Assembly (NCBI RefSeq): GCF_003058225.1
Contig: NZ_QBUG01000001.1
Location: forward strand, 248,001-312,000
Length of the DNA: 64,000 bases
From: Promicromonospora sp. AC04
Lineage (GTDB): Bacteria; Actinomycetota; Actinomycetes; Actinomycetales; Cellulomonadaceae
Reading direction: 5' to 3'
Shown here piece after piece: positions 1-8,662 of this stretch. Position 1 is the first letter of the stretch. Each line of letters begins with the position of its first letter. The translations under genes were made by a program, and so were the position numbers. The notes under the pieces were generated by a model. That model was not told the origin of the DNA. It saw only the letters and a program-made list of their open reading frames with translations, and ran no database searches.

Positions 1-71
1 CATCCACCTGACACGGAGGGGCGCGAGCCGCGGCCGCGTACCGATTCGCGTGGGTGAATCCCCCGGCGGAG
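1..71 (-). other. gap with possible start of a leftward gene
   Basis: The minus strand shows an ATG at positions 3 to 1 preceded by AGGTGG, which could be the start of a gene running off the left edge of the window. Only the start codon is inside, so nothing can be said about its product. The rest of the stretch is GC-rich spacer downstream of the membrane protein that ends at 72. Confidence 0.3.
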
Positions 72-1604
72 TCAGCGGGAGGCGCGGTACACGGCCAGAA
101 CAGCGGCCGTCACCTGCGCGACGACGAGCCCCGGCGTCACGCCCGACACCACCGCCCACGCGAGCGGGATGGTGCCGAGCAGCGCCACGTCCGGCCCCTT
201 CAGCTGGTGCAGCACCAGCCCCGTCGGGAAGGCCCCGGCCGGCGTGGCGCTCATCGGCACGTCCCACGGCACCGGCCCGCGGTAGGCCGCCCGGACCGCA
301 GCCGCCCCGAGCACGACGGCGGCGGGGGCGGCCACCGCGATCCACTGCCCACCGCCGCTCACCACCGCGACAAGCACCAGCACGACGACGGCGGCCAGCA
401 CCGGCCATACCGTGCGGACGGCGCGCGTGGTCCGGGCGCCCAGCGGCACCAGGGAGTCCAGGCGCGGGTTCTCCCCCGCCGCCCGTAGCCCTCCGGCGCC
501 CGAGAGCGCCCCGGCGTACCCCACGCAGGCGAGGACCGCCCACAGCCCGATCCCGGCGGAGAGCACGGGCACCTGCACGGCCACGGCCCCGGCGGCGGCC
601 AGCGCGACCAGTCCGGCGAGGGCGGCGGGCGAGCGCAACAGGAGGGTGGCGTCGGCCGCCAGCAGAGCACTGACCGGGCCGCGCGCGGTCCCCGGCACCC
701 AGCGGAAGGCGCGCGACGCCGTCGGCCCCGCGCCCAGGGCCCGGGTCACGCCGCCGCCGTCGAGCGAGAGCAGGGCCGCCGAGGCCTGCATGGTCGCCGA
801 CGCGCGGGCGCGCAGCTCGCCGGCCCGGAGCCGGTCCAGGCGTCTCGCCCAGGCCACGAGGGCGACGCCACCGGCCACGCCCAGCGCCGCGGGCACGTCC
901 CACGGCACGGCCCAGGCGCCCCATGCGGGGGCCCACAGCGCGAGGCCGAGGCCGGCCACCGGCACCGCAGCGAGCAGGACTTCGAGCACCCTGCCCAGCC
1001 AGCTGCCCGACGCCCCGCCCGTCACCTGCAGCACGCCCGCCCCCGCTACGACGACGAGCCCGAGCGACCCGCCGAGCGCGGCGTCCGCAGCGATCCCGGC
1101 GAGGCCGACACCCACGAAGGCCGCGGGCACACCGCCCACGACCAGCCCCGCGCCGACCCCGACGAGCACCGAGCGGACCACAGAGGGCGAGACCAGCCCA
1201 GCCCGGTCGGCCGGGGTCGGGACCCACCAGCGCACCCCGGCGGCAGGCAGGCCCGCCGGCCCCAGACGCAGCGCGAGCACCGCGCCCGCGACCACCGCGA
1301 GGGCGAGCACCAGGGCCTGGACCAGGCCAGGCCCGAGCCCGAACCGGGTGGCGTCGGACTCGAGCAGCTCCCGCACGGGGGCGCCGAACCCCCACACGTA
1401 CAGCGCGACGAGCGCGAGCGAGATCACCACCTCGCCGACGTCCAACGCCACCCGGCCCGGATCGGTCGGCAGGTTGTGCGCCCGGACCCGCGCGGTCAGA
1501 CGACGCAGCTCGGCGCCGGTGAAGCGTTCGTCGTCGACGCCGACGAGCCGCGGGCGCCCTGGCGCGGCGTCGTCGATCCCGGCATCGGCAGCCTCGCCCG
1601 TCAC
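72..1604 (-). CDS. polytopic membrane protein, DUF6297-like, ABC transporter partner
   Basis: A 510-residue, very hydrophobic protein with a roughly 70-residue hydrophilic N-terminus followed by about a dozen likely membrane segments rich in Ala, Val, Leu and Gly. I recall actinobacterial families of this type (DUF6297) encoded next to an ABC ATPase. I see no extracytoplasmic domain or permease signature that would fix the substrate. The GTG start at 1604 overlaps the stop of the upstream ATPase gene by four bases (GTGA), so the two are almost certainly co-translated and probably form one exporter-like complex in the cytoplasmic membrane. The family name is from memory; the membrane topology and the pairing are read from the sequence. 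Confidence 0.7.
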   Translation of the reverse strand: MTGEAADAGIDDAAPGRPRLVGVDDERFTGAELRRLTARVRAHNLPTDPGRVALDVGEVVISLALVALYVWGFGAPVRELLESDATRFGLGPGLVQALVLALAVVAGAVLALRLGPAGLPAAGVRWWVPTPADRAGLVSPSVVRSVLVGVGAGLVVGGVPAAFVGVGLAGIAADAALGGSLGLVVVAGAGVLQVTGGASGSWLGRVLEVLLAAVPVAGLGLALWAPAWGAWAVPWDVPAALGVAGGVALVAWARRLDRLRAGELRARASATMQASAALLSLDGGGVTRALGAGPTASRAFRWVPGTARGPVSALLAADATLLLRSPAALAGLVALAAAGAVAVQVPVLSAGIGLWAVLACVGYAGALSGAGGLRAAGENPRLDSLVPLGARTTRAVRTVWPVLAAVVVLVLVAVVSGGGQWIAVAAPAAVVLGAAAVRAAYRGPVPWDVPMSATPAGAFPTGLVLHQLKGPDVALLGTIPLAWAVVSGVTPGLVVAQVTAAVLAVYRASR

Positions 1605-2281
1605 CGGAAGCCCGCCAGCACACCGGGCGCGTCGGACGGCCGCAGCAGCACGGCGTCGTCGTCCGACAGGTGCAGCGCGCTCGCACCGGTCGCGGCGAGG
1701 AGCCGGTCGTCGTGCGTGGCGAACAGGACCGCCGTGCCTGCGTCGGCCTCCGCACGCAGCGTGTCGCCGAGCCGTGCGCGCATGGCGGTGTCGAGTCGCT
1801 GCTCCGGCTCGTCGAGCACGAGCAGGTCCCGCGGCCGCACCAGGGCGCTCGCCAGCAGGAACCGGCGGCGCTGCCCGGACGACAGGGTGTGCGGCATGGC
1901 ACTGCCGTGCCCGGCGATGCCCACGTGGTCGAGCACGCGGTCGGTGACGGCGCCCGCTTCGGGCACGCCGTGGCCGCGGGCGGTGAGCACGAGGTGCTCG
2001 CGGACGGTCACGCCCGGAAAGAACGCGTCGTCGTCCAGCACGCCGGCGACGCGTGCGCGGAACTGCCGCTCCCGCTCGTCCACGACCCGGCCGAAGGCGC
2101 TGGCCTTCCCGGACAGCGGCTCCTGCAGGCCGAGCACCGTGCGCAGGAGGGTCGACTTGCCGGTGCCGTTGGCGCCGATCACCGCGACGATGTCGCCCGC
2201 GCCCAGCGTGAGGCTGACGGGCGCGCAGACGGCGTTGCCGCCGTACCCGACGACCAGATCGGACAGCTCGAGGAACGTCAT
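1601..2281 (-). CDS. ABC transporter ATP-binding protein
   Basis: A single nucleotide-binding domain of about 226 residues that would energise the membrane protein encoded immediately downstream. Walker A is GANGTGKST (near residue 36), the signature is LSSGQRRR, a slight departure from LSGGQ, and Walker B is LLVLDEP. I chose the ATG at 2281 because GAGG lies five bases upstream; a GTG two codons earlier (2287) would sit on top of that Shine-Dalgarno. The protein is short and lacks any extra domain, as in small exporter ATPases. The substrate is unknown. Confidence 0.88.
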   Translation of the reverse strand: MTFLELSDLVVGYGGNAVCAPVSLTLGAGDIVAVIGANGTGKSTLLRTVLGLQEPLSGKASAFGRVVDERERQFRARVAGVLDDDAFFPGVTVREHLVLTARGHGVPEAGAVTDRVLDHVGIAGHGSAMPHTLSSGQRRRFLLASALVRPRDLLVLDEPEQRLDTAMRARLGDTLRAEADAGTAVLFATHDDRLLAATGASALHLSDDDAVLLRPSDAPGVLAGFR

Positions 2282-2329
2282 GTCCACCTCAACGCGCCAG
2301 CTGCCGGAAGATCTCCCGCGCGATGAACT

Positions 2330-3763
2330 TCATCGCCAGGCCCCGACGATCTCGTCCGGCCCCCAGCGCGCGGCCAGGGGAAGCCCGGCCTCGAAGCCGC
2401 TCCGGGCGACTGCGACAAGCGGCGTGTCGGAGTCGGTTCCCGGTACGGCGCCGCGCGCTCGGGCGAGATCGTCGAACTCATGCGTTCCGAAGGTGTCGGC
2501 CTCGTACCACTTCACCGATCCGATGAACTCGACCTTTCGTGCCGTAGGAGTGCGGTCCACGCCCACCAGATCGACCTCGGGATTGTTCTGCCGGTTCCAC
2601 CAGCCGCCGACCGCCTCGACCTCCGGCCATTCGGAGTCCAGCAGGAGCCGCATCAACGACTCCCGGACGAGCGGCTCCACGGCCCGGCCACGCCATGTGG
2701 TCCACGACCGCTCGATCCGATCGAGAGCCACGTCCCCACGCCCGCGTTCGACGAGAGGAATCGCCCGGCGGAGAAATGCAAGCCAGAAGTGCAGGTAGGG
2801 GTCACCGAGGCGATACCGCTTGTTCTTCGTGTCCGACGACGTCGACAGCGGGAAGTCGGTCTCGACGATCCGCTTGGCCTCCAGTGTCCTGAGCAGCGGG
2901 TTCAGGGTGCCGGCCGGCAAAGATCCCGAGCTCCCTGCTGCGGCAGCGATGGCAGAGAACGTCCGCTCGCCGTCACCGATCGCTTCCAGGATGGCCCTGC
3001 TGCGCGAAGACTCCGGGAACTCACCGAGCAGGGAGAGCTCGCCGGCAACAAGAAGCGGTGAGAGCGGAACGTCGAGCGCCCCGCGGAGAAATTCCACTCG
3101 CGACATGCCGGGCGCCCAGGTCTGGACGATCTCGGGAAAACCACCGGTGATCAGGTGAGCGTCGATCGCGTCCGCCGCATCCAGGCCCGCCATCATCTGG
3201 ACGTCAGCCACGTTCAGCGGCGCGATGTCGATCTTGGTCGCCCGCCCGAAGAACGGTCGGCCGTAGGTCTGCAGCGCTTCCATGACCGACAGGTCGCTGC
3301 CGATGAGGAGCAGCAGCACGGGCTTGCGCGACAGGTATTGATCCCAGACGGTCTGGAGCGCTCCTTCGAACTCGGCATCTTGCTGGACCAGCCAAGGGAC
3401 TTCGTCAAGAACGACGACCGTGGGCCTGTCGTCCGGCAGGAGCTCGGCGAGCGCGCGCAGAGTGCCGTTCCAGTCCGGCGGGCTCAGGTGCGCGAACAAG
3501 GCGGGGGCCTGCAGGCTCGACTGAGTGAGCGTCGCGAGGAACTCTCGCCGCTCGGCCATCGGATTGCGTCCCCGCGTCGCCTGGAACACGACGTACTCGC
3601 GACCGGTGCGATCGCAGAACTCCTGCGCGAGGCGCGACTTACCGACGCGGCGGCGGCCGGTCACGATCAGGGCCCTGCCACGCGTGGTCCCCGCTCCTGT
3701 CTCGATACCGTCCAGCAGGCCGTTGAGACGCCGCAGATCCGAGTCACGTCCGTGAAACTGCAC
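2330..3763 (-). CDS. AAA-type ATPase with C-terminal DUF234 nuclease-like domain
   Basis: A 477-residue protein of the ATPase_2/DUF234 kind, common in archaea and scattered in bacteria. Residues about 1-230 form the STAND-like ATPase: a GRDSDL motif, Walker A GRRRVGKS, Walker B VVVLDEVPWL and a sensor segment LLLLIGSD. The middle (about 250-320) looks like a winged helix. The C-terminus contains NPEVDLVGVD followed by a beta strand VEFIGSVKW, matching the PD-(D/E)xK-like core of DUF234. The start is GTG with GGGGCAAGG just upstream. Family members have been proposed to act in mobile-element or defence contexts but the role is not established. The gene stands alone, its codons are less GC-rich than its neighbours, and a strikingly AT-rich palindromic promoter lies upstream, so recent transfer is plausible. 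Confidence 0.85.
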   Translation of the reverse strand: MQFHGRDSDLRRLNGLLDGIETGAGTTRGRALIVTGRRRVGKSRLAQEFCDRTGREYVVFQATRGRNPMAERREFLATLTQSSLQAPALFAHLSPPDWNGTLRALAELLPDDRPTVVVLDEVPWLVQQDAEFEGALQTVWDQYLSRKPVLLLLIGSDLSVMEALQTYGRPFFGRATKIDIAPLNVADVQMMAGLDAADAIDAHLITGGFPEIVQTWAPGMSRVEFLRGALDVPLSPLLVAGELSLLGEFPESSRSRAILEAIGDGERTFSAIAAAAGSSGSLPAGTLNPLLRTLEAKRIVETDFPLSTSSDTKNKRYRLGDPYLHFWLAFLRRAIPLVERGRGDVALDRIERSWTTWRGRAVEPLVRESLMRLLLDSEWPEVEAVGGWWNRQNNPEVDLVGVDRTPTARKVEFIGSVKWYEADTFGTHEFDDLARARGAVPGTDSDTPLVAVARSGFEAGLPLAARWGPDEIVGAWR

Positions 3764-3772
3764 CCTTGCCCC

Positions 3773-3811
3773 AAACTAAGATTGAATCTTACTAAGATCC
3801 AATCTTAGTTT
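3773..3811 (-). promoter_or_regulatory. AT-rich multi-palindrome operator/promoter of the ATPase-DUF234 gene
   Basis: Ten bases upstream of the GTG start lies a 39-bp AT-rich block with 11-bp perfect outer arms (3773-3783 and 3801-3811). Inside are four alternating copies of TAAGAT/ATCTTA: a 15-bp dyad 3777-3791, a 13-bp dyad 3786-3798 and a third dyad 3793-3807. The arrangement looks like two overlapping operator sites, probably covering the promoter. Because the gene is solitary, autoregulation is the simplest idea. The palindromes are seen directly; the role is inferred. Confidence 0.7.
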
Positions 3812-3829
3812 ACCGGGCACATCTTCGCC

Positions 3830-4849
3830 CTACGGCCGCAGGATCTTCCGGGCGCGCGCCACGTCGTCGTTCATCTGGGCGATGAGCGGCTCCATGCCGT
3901 CGAACCGGAGCGTGGGCCGCAGGTGGGCCACGAACTCGAGCGCGACCGTCTGGTCGTACAGGTCGAGGTCGGTGCGGTCCAGCACGTACGCCTCGACGCG
4001 GCGCTCCACGCCGTCGAACGTCGGGTTGGTGCCGACGGAGATCGCGGCGGGCAGGATCTCCTCCTGCCCCAGCCCAGCTCCGGACACCGCTGCCCGGTCG
4101 CGCTCGGGCCGGGCGAGGCTCGCGCAGGTCGCGGCCGTGCCGCGACGCAGCCAGCCGGCGTAGACGCCGTCGGCCGGGACGAGCCCGGTGATGTCACCCA
4201 GATTGGCGGTCGGGAAGCCCATCTCACGGCCCCGGGCATCGCCGTGCACGACGGTGCCGCGCACGAGGTGCGGGCGGCCCAGCACGTCGGCGGCCTGGTC
4301 GACGTCGCCCTCCGCGAGCAGCGCGCGCACCGCCGTCGACGACCAGCGCTGGTGCCCGTCGCCCTCGGCACCCGAGTCCCCCACGTCCTCGATGGCGACG
4401 ACCTCGAACCCGTGCTGCCCGCCGAGCTCGACCATCGTGGCCAGCGTGCCGGCGTTCTGCTTGCCGAAGCGCACGTCGTGCCCCACCACCACGGTGCGGG
4501 CGCCGAGGCCGTCCACGAGGTACCGGGCGACGAACTCCTCGGGCGTCTGGGCCGCGAAGTCGAGGGTGTAGTTCACCAGCAGGGTCGCGTCGAGGCCCGT
4601 GCGCTCCATGAGCGCCAGCCGGTCCTCCAGGCCAGTGATCAGCTCAGGCGCCGCGTCAGGTCGGTGTACCGCCGACGGGTGCGGATGGAACGTCACAGCG
4701 ACGGCGCTGGCCGCGTCGCTCCGGGCGAGCCGGAGGATGCGGTCGAGCACCGCCTGGTGGCCGCGGTGGACGCCGTCGAAGTTGCCGATCGTCACCACTG
4801 ATGGCCCGAATCCCGGGGGAACCTGTTCCAGGTCCGTCCACAGCTGCAC
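3830..4849 (-). CDS. ribF: bifunctional riboflavin kinase / FAD synthetase
   Basis: Makes FMN from riboflavin and ATP, then FAD from FMN and ATP, in the cytoplasm. The N-terminal adenylyltransferase half carries GNFDGVHRGHQ (residues about 22-32) and TFHPHP. The C-terminal kinase half has the G(R)EMGFPTANL segment and ends with a typical LRPTLRFDGMEPL region. Length 339 residues is normal. The start is GTG (4849) with GGAG upstream. An insertion rich in Ala/Arg/Glu (around residues 240-265) enlarges the kinase domain. The gene lies next to the truB-rbfA-infB segment, as in many bacteria, but here a TetR/membrane pair separates them. Confidence 0.96.
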   Translation of the reverse strand: MQLWTDLEQVPPGFGPSVVTIGNFDGVHRGHQAVLDRILRLARSDAASAVAVTFHPHPSAVHRPDAAPELITGLEDRLALMERTGLDATLLVNYTLDFAAQTPEEFVARYLVDGLGARTVVVGHDVRFGKQNAGTLATMVELGGQHGFEVVAIEDVGDSGAEGDGHQRWSSTAVRALLAEGDVDQAADVLGRPHLVRGTVVHGDARGREMGFPTANLGDITGLVPADGVYAGWLRRGTAATCASLARPERDRAAVSGAGLGQEEILPAAISVGTNPTFDGVERRVEAYVLDRTDLDLYDQTVALEFVAHLRPTLRFDGMEPLIAQMNDDVARARKILRP

Positions 4850-4979
4850 GCGGGTAGCTCCTCATGAATCGGGTGGCGCGGGTGCAACGGTCGCTCACAC
4901 GCGACGTCCCGCACCAGTCGTCAAGCCTAGCCGGAGCCCGGGGATGCCCTACGCTCGGCGCGACGGCGGTTCCGGGCGG

Positions 4980-5573
4980 TCAGTGCGGCAGGATCCGCCG
5001 CGCGCCGTCCAGATATGCCCGAGAGTCGAAGCCGTCGAGCATGGCCGACTGGAAGATGAACCCCTGCCCCATGCCCATGAGCACCGGCACCAGGTTCTCC
5101 GCGGCCACGTCGGCACCGTCGGGTGCGTGCTCCGGATGCACTTCGAACCAGCGTCGCAGGGCCGCCCTGAAGGCGCCCCCAAGGACCTTGACCCCGGCGT
5201 TCACCACGTCTCGCATCTCGGGGTCCACCGTCGCCTCGCCCCACAGCTGCACCAGGAGCCGCAGGTCAAGGCCCTCGGAGCGTGTGCCGTCGAGCACGAT
5301 CTCCAGCACCTCCGCAGGGGCGGGCGGGCTGCCGTCGGCCGCCGCCGCGACGAGGTCCGCGTTCCGACGGCCCAGTACCTGCTTGGCCACCGCCGCGAAC
5401 AGGTCGCGCTTGCCGTCGAAGTAGCCGTAGACGGCGCCGGTCGACAGCTCTGCCTCAGCGATCACCTCGGCCATCGAGGTGTGCTGGTAGCCCTTGGCCG
5501 CGAACGCACGCTGGGCGGCCTCAAGGATCTGGTTACGGCGGGCGTCCCGACGAGCGTCACTGATCTTCGGCAC
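4980..5573 (-). CDS. TetR-family transcriptional regulator
   Basis: About 197 residues. The N-terminal helix-turn-helix is clear (RRNQILEAAQRAFAAKGYQ, then a recognition helix in AELSTGAVYGYFDGKRDL). The C-terminal ligand domain is unassigned. The reading frame is open further upstream, but GTG at 5573 is preceded by GGGAGGT at good spacing and begins VPKISDARR, so the longer frame is not needed. It is divergent from the membrane protein at 5692, with a near-palindrome between them, which suggests repression of that gene and of itself. Confidence 0.9.
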   Translation of the reverse strand: MPKISDARRDARRNQILEAAQRAFAAKGYQHTSMAEVIAEAELSTGAVYGYFDGKRDLFAAVAKQVLGRRNADLVAAAADGSPPAPAEVLEIVLDGTRSEGLDLRLLVQLWGEATVDPEMRDVVNAGVKVLGGAFRAALRRWFEVHPEHAPDGADVAAENLVPVLMGMGQGFIFQSAMLDGFDSRAYLDGARRILPH

Positions 5574-5613
5574 CGGCCACCTCCCGTCAGGCCCGGGTCG
5601 GCGCCCGGGGCGA

Positions 5614-5668
5614 TTGACAAGCATACGGTCGCGGAGCATGGTTCTCCATAAAGAACGAGCGTTCGTTT
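5614..5668. promoter_or_regulatory. divergent promoter and TetR operator
   Basis: The gap between the divergent regulator and membrane protein genes holds TTGACA (5614-5619) and, just downstream, a near-perfect dyad AACGAGCGTTCGTT (5654-5667, arms AACGA/TCGTT) in an AT-rich patch. Dyads of this AACGAnCGnTCGTT type are common TetR-family operators. The sites are seen; the regulator-operator pairing is inferred from position. Confidence 0.6.
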
Positions 5669-5691
5669 TTATTGAGACGGAGCATCCCCCC

Positions 5692-6870
5692 ATGTCCCAG
5701 GACGCACCAGCGCCGCACACCCCTGCAGGCCGCGTGATCGGCATCGCCGTCGCGCTCACCCTCGTCCTCACCGTGTTCGTGCTCGCCTTCTCGTGGCCGG
5801 CGGTCACGTCGGAGCCGAAGGACCTGCCGGTCGCCGTCGTCGGGTCCGACAACGCCGTCGCGACCCTCCGCGACACCCTCACCGAGCAGCAGCCCGGCGC
5901 CGTCGACCTGATCGAGGTGGACGACCGAGACGCAGCTGTCGAGGCCATAGAGACCCGCGAGGTCTACGGCGGCATCGTGCTGGGCGACGTCGCGGCGGGC
6001 GAGGCGCCGGAGATCCTCACCGCGTCGGCGGCCAGCGGTGTCACCCACCAGCTCATGACGCAGCTGGGCGCCCAGATGCAGCAGGGCATCCAGGCGCAGG
6101 CCGACGCCGCGATCGCCGAGGCGCTCGCGTCAGCGCAGGCCCAGGCCGCCGAGGCGGTCCGGACCGCGGTCCAGGAGGCGCTCGAGGCAGCGGCGCAGGG
6201 CGAGCAGCCGCAGGCGCCGCCGTCTGGCGAGGCCGAGGCGCCGGAGATCCCCGAGGTCCCGCAGGTCACGGTGACCGACGTGGTCCCTCTGTCCGCCGAC
6301 GACCCGCGCGGGACCGGCTTCACCGCCGCCCTCTTCCCGCTGCTGCTGGGCGGCATGATCGGCGGCATCGGCATCTCGATCGCCGTGTCCGGCGCCCTGC
6401 GCCGCGTGCTCGCCGTCACCGTCTACTCGGTGGTCGGCGGCGCGCTCCTCGTGGGGATCCTGCACTTCTGGTTCGGCTCGCTCCAGGGCGACTGGCTGCT
6501 CGAGGCCGGCGCCCTGATCCTGGCGATCGCCGCCATCGCTGCCCCCATCACCGGGTTCGTTGCGGTCCTCGGGCGCCCCGGCATCGCCCTGGGACCGGTG
6601 ATCATGATGCTGGTCGGCAACCCGATCTCGGGCGCCGCGATGCCCACCGAGTTCCTGCCCTGGCACTGGGGGGCGATCGGCCAGTGGCTGCCGCCGGGCG
6701 CCAGCGCGACGCTGCTGCGCGACGTCTCCTACTTCCCCGACGCCGACGCGTCCCAGGCGTGGCTGGCACTGGCCGTCTGGACCGCGGCGGGCGTGCTGCT
6801 CTCGCTCGTGGGCCACGCGCGCGCGACCGGCAGCGCACGCCGAGCCGCGGTACTGCCCGATCCGGCCTGA
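5692..6870 (+). CDS. membrane protein with large external loop, YhgE/Pip or ABC-2-like
   Basis: About 392 residues. A first membrane helix (about residues 14-36) is followed by a roughly 190-residue extracytoplasmic segment containing an Ala/Gln-rich helical, probably coiled-coil stretch, then five or six membrane helices. This is the layout of YhgE/Pip, SNG1/DUF3533 and ABC-2-type permeases. The segment LVGNPISGAA with LPPGASATLLRD near the end is reminiscent of that group, but I cannot name the family with certainty. I chose ATG 5692 because it begins MSQDAPAPH just before the first helix. Divergence from a TetR gene suggests an inducible efflux or envelope-stress role. No ATPase partner is adjacent. 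Confidence 0.72.
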   Translation: MSQDAPAPHTPAGRVIGIAVALTLVLTVFVLAFSWPAVTSEPKDLPVAVVGSDNAVATLRDTLTEQQPGAVDLIEVDDRDAAVEAIETREVYGGIVLGDVAAGEAPEILTASAASGVTHQLMTQLGAQMQQGIQAQADAAIAEALASAQAQAAEAVRTAVQEALEAAAQGEQPQAPPSGEAEAPEIPEVPQVTVTDVVPLSADDPRGTGFTAALFPLLLGGMIGGIGISIAVSGALRRVLAVTVYSVVGGALLVGILHFWFGSLQGDWLLEAGALILAIAAIAAPITGFVAVLGRPGIALGPVIMMLVGNPISGAAMPTEFLPWHWGAIGQWLPPGASATLLRDVSYFPDADASQAWLALAVWTAAGVLLSLVGHARATGSARRAAVLPDPA

Positions 6871-6894
6871 CCCGGTGCTGGTGCCCGGGCCGGC

Positions 6895-8004
6895 TCAGGT
6901 CGCCGGCGCGAGCACCAGCACCGGCTTGGCGAGGTTCTCGCCGCGGCGCTTCGTGTCCTCCAGCAGCGCCACCAGCACGCCTGACGGCGACAGCGCCGCC
7001 ACCACGTCGGAGCGCCCCGACGGCTCCACCCACTGGCCGTAGCCGAGCGCGCGCACCTCCACCTCGTCGAGCTCACGCACCGGGAAGGTGCCGCGGGCCG
7101 CGTCTGCCAGCGGGAGCGTGGCGAGCGTGCCGTCGGCGTCGGCCTGGGCCTCCAGCTGCTCCAGCGTGCGGGCACCCGCCAGGTCGTAGCCGCCCACCCG
7201 GGTGCGGCGCAGCATCGTCAGGTGCCCGCCGGTGCCGAGCGCGGCGCCGAGGTCGCGCGCCAGGGCGCGTACGTAGGTCCCGGAGGAGACAGTCACGCGC
7301 ACGTCGACGTCGACGACGGGCACGTCCCGGGTGGGGCCGTTCCCCGGTTCCGCTGCGGTGGGCGCCACGCCTGGCCGCGCGGCGGAGCTTGGGTCTGAGG
7401 GACCGGCGCCCGTCGGATCGTCGGCCACTGGACCGTCGACGTAGGTGTCGGCCGGGTCGCCGTCCGGCACCGCCGTCGTCCCCGGGCGCACGTCCAGGAC
7501 GTCGAACCGGGACACCGTGACCGGTCGCGCCTGCAGCGCGACCTCCTCCCCTGCCCGGACGCGCGCGTACGCGCGCTTGCCGTCCACCTTGATCGCGGAC
7601 ACCGACGTGGGGACCTGCAGGATGTCGCCCGTGAGGTCCGCGATCGCGGCGTCCAGCGCGGCCCGGTCCACCCGCCCGACGGCGTCCGGGTCAGCCACGG
7701 AGGCGATCACGCCCTCGGCGTCGTCGGTGGTCGTGGCCACGCCGAGCCGGATCGTGGCGTCGTAGTCCTTGTCCGCGCCCACCACGTAGGTGAGCAGGCG
7801 GGTCGCCCTGCCGATCCCGAGCACGAGCACGCCCGTCGCCATCGGGTCCAGCGTCCCGGCGTGGCCGACCTTGCGGGTCCCGGCCAGGCGTCGCATCCGC
7901 CCGACGACGTCGTGGCTGGTCCAGCCCTCGGGCTTGTCGACGACGACGAACCCGTCGGCGGCCGTCGGACGGCGCACCGGGGCGTGCGAGGTGGGCGAAG
8001 TCAT
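6895..8004 (-). CDS. truB: tRNA pseudouridine-55 synthase
   Basis: Isomerises U55 of the T-loop in tRNAs. The catalytic Asp is D53 in GHAGTLDPMATG; the lid/strand motif KDYDATIRLG and the SGTYVRALARDLG segment are present, and a PUA-like C-terminus follows. Length about 369 residues is longer than usual because of a low-complexity Pro/Asp/Ala-rich insertion of about 60 residues before VVDVDVRVTVSSGTY. I chose ATG 8004 (MTSPTSHAP); the open frame extends further upstream without family similarity. The gene follows rbfA in the same direction, the standard infB-rbfA-truB order. Confidence 0.95.
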   Translation of the reverse strand: MTSPTSHAPVRRPTAADGFVVVDKPEGWTSHDVVGRMRRLAGTRKVGHAGTLDPMATGVLVLGIGRATRLLTYVVGADKDYDATIRLGVATTTDDAEGVIASVADPDAVGRVDRAALDAAIADLTGDILQVPTSVSAIKVDGKRAYARVRAGEEVALQARPVTVSRFDVLDVRPGTTAVPDGDPADTYVDGPVADDPTGAGPSDPSSAARPGVAPTAAEPGNGPTRDVPVVDVDVRVTVSSGTYVRALARDLGAALGTGGHLTMLRRTRVGGYDLAGARTLEQLEAQADADGTLATLPLADAARGTFPVRELDEVEVRALGYGQWVEPSGRSDVVAALSPSGVLVALLEDTKRRGENLAKPVLVLAPAT

Positions 8005-8131
8005 GGGTATCAGTATCCCGCGTGTCGGACGCGACGCGCGGCGCACGACGCCGCCCGGCCTGACCGGGGCGTGAACGTCCGGGTCAGGCGGCGGGCGGCG
8101 TCGATGTCGTGCGCGAGCGTGGGGTCCGAGG

Positions 8132-8572
8132 TCACTCGACCTCGGCGTCGTCCTCGCGCGGCTTCTTGTACGGGTCCTCGTCGCCCGCGTACCGGGCCCC
8201 GGCACGCAGCGCCTCGAGCTCGGCGTCGCGCTTGCGGGCCTCGATGAGCGCGGCGTCGAGGTTTGCGGCCGTGTCCGGGACGGAGTCGAGGTGGAACTCG
8301 AGGGTGGGCGTCAGGCGGATACCCGTCTGCTTGCCCACCTCCGAGCGGATCAGGCCCGTGGCGCTCTTGAGCGCCGCGGCGGTGTCCGCCCGCTCCTCGT
8401 CCGAGCCGTAGACCGTGTAGAACACCGAGGCGTTCTGCAGGTCACCGGTCACCCGGACGTCCGTGACCGTCATGAAACCGAGCCGCGGATCCTTGATCCG
8501 CGTGTCGATCATCTGCGCGACGATCACCTTGATGCGGTCGGCGAGCTTACGCGCCCGCGGATTGTCGACCAT
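8132..8572 (-). CDS. rbfA: ribosome-binding factor A
   Basis: A 146-residue KH-like protein that binds the immature 30S subunit near 16S helix 1 and helps its late maturation. It starts [15 protein letters not shown], the classic opening, with [19 protein letters not shown] in the core, and ends in an acidic Glu/Asp tail. AAGGA lies upstream of ATG 8572. It sits downstream of infB, separated by a very strong hairpin. Confidence 0.96.
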   Translation of the reverse strand: MVDNPRARKLADRIKVIVAQMIDTRIKDPRLGFMTVTDVRVTGDLQNASVFYTVYGSDEERADTAAALKSATGLIRSEVGKQTGIRLTPTLEFHLDSVPDTAANLDAALIEARKRDAELEALRAGARYAGDEDPYKKPREDDAEVE

Positions 8573-8590
8573 GAATTAGTCCTTTCAGCG

Positions 8591-8648
8591 TGAGTGCGGG
8601 GCATCCGCCCGGTCCGGACGAGCCGGCCGGGCGGATGCCCCGCACTCA
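8591..8648. terminator. 22-bp perfect hairpin between infB and rbfA
   Basis: Perfect inverted repeat with 22-bp arms (8591-8612 and 8627-8648) around a 14-nt loop. There is no run of T on either side, so it would be a stem-only, actinobacterial-style attenuator or terminator, or an mRNA processing site, between two genes usually transcribed together. The outermost stem GAGTGCGGGG/CCCCGCACTC is identical to that of the hairpin at 44624-44681. Confidence 0.7.
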
Positions 8649-8662
8649 ATGAGCCATCAGCG

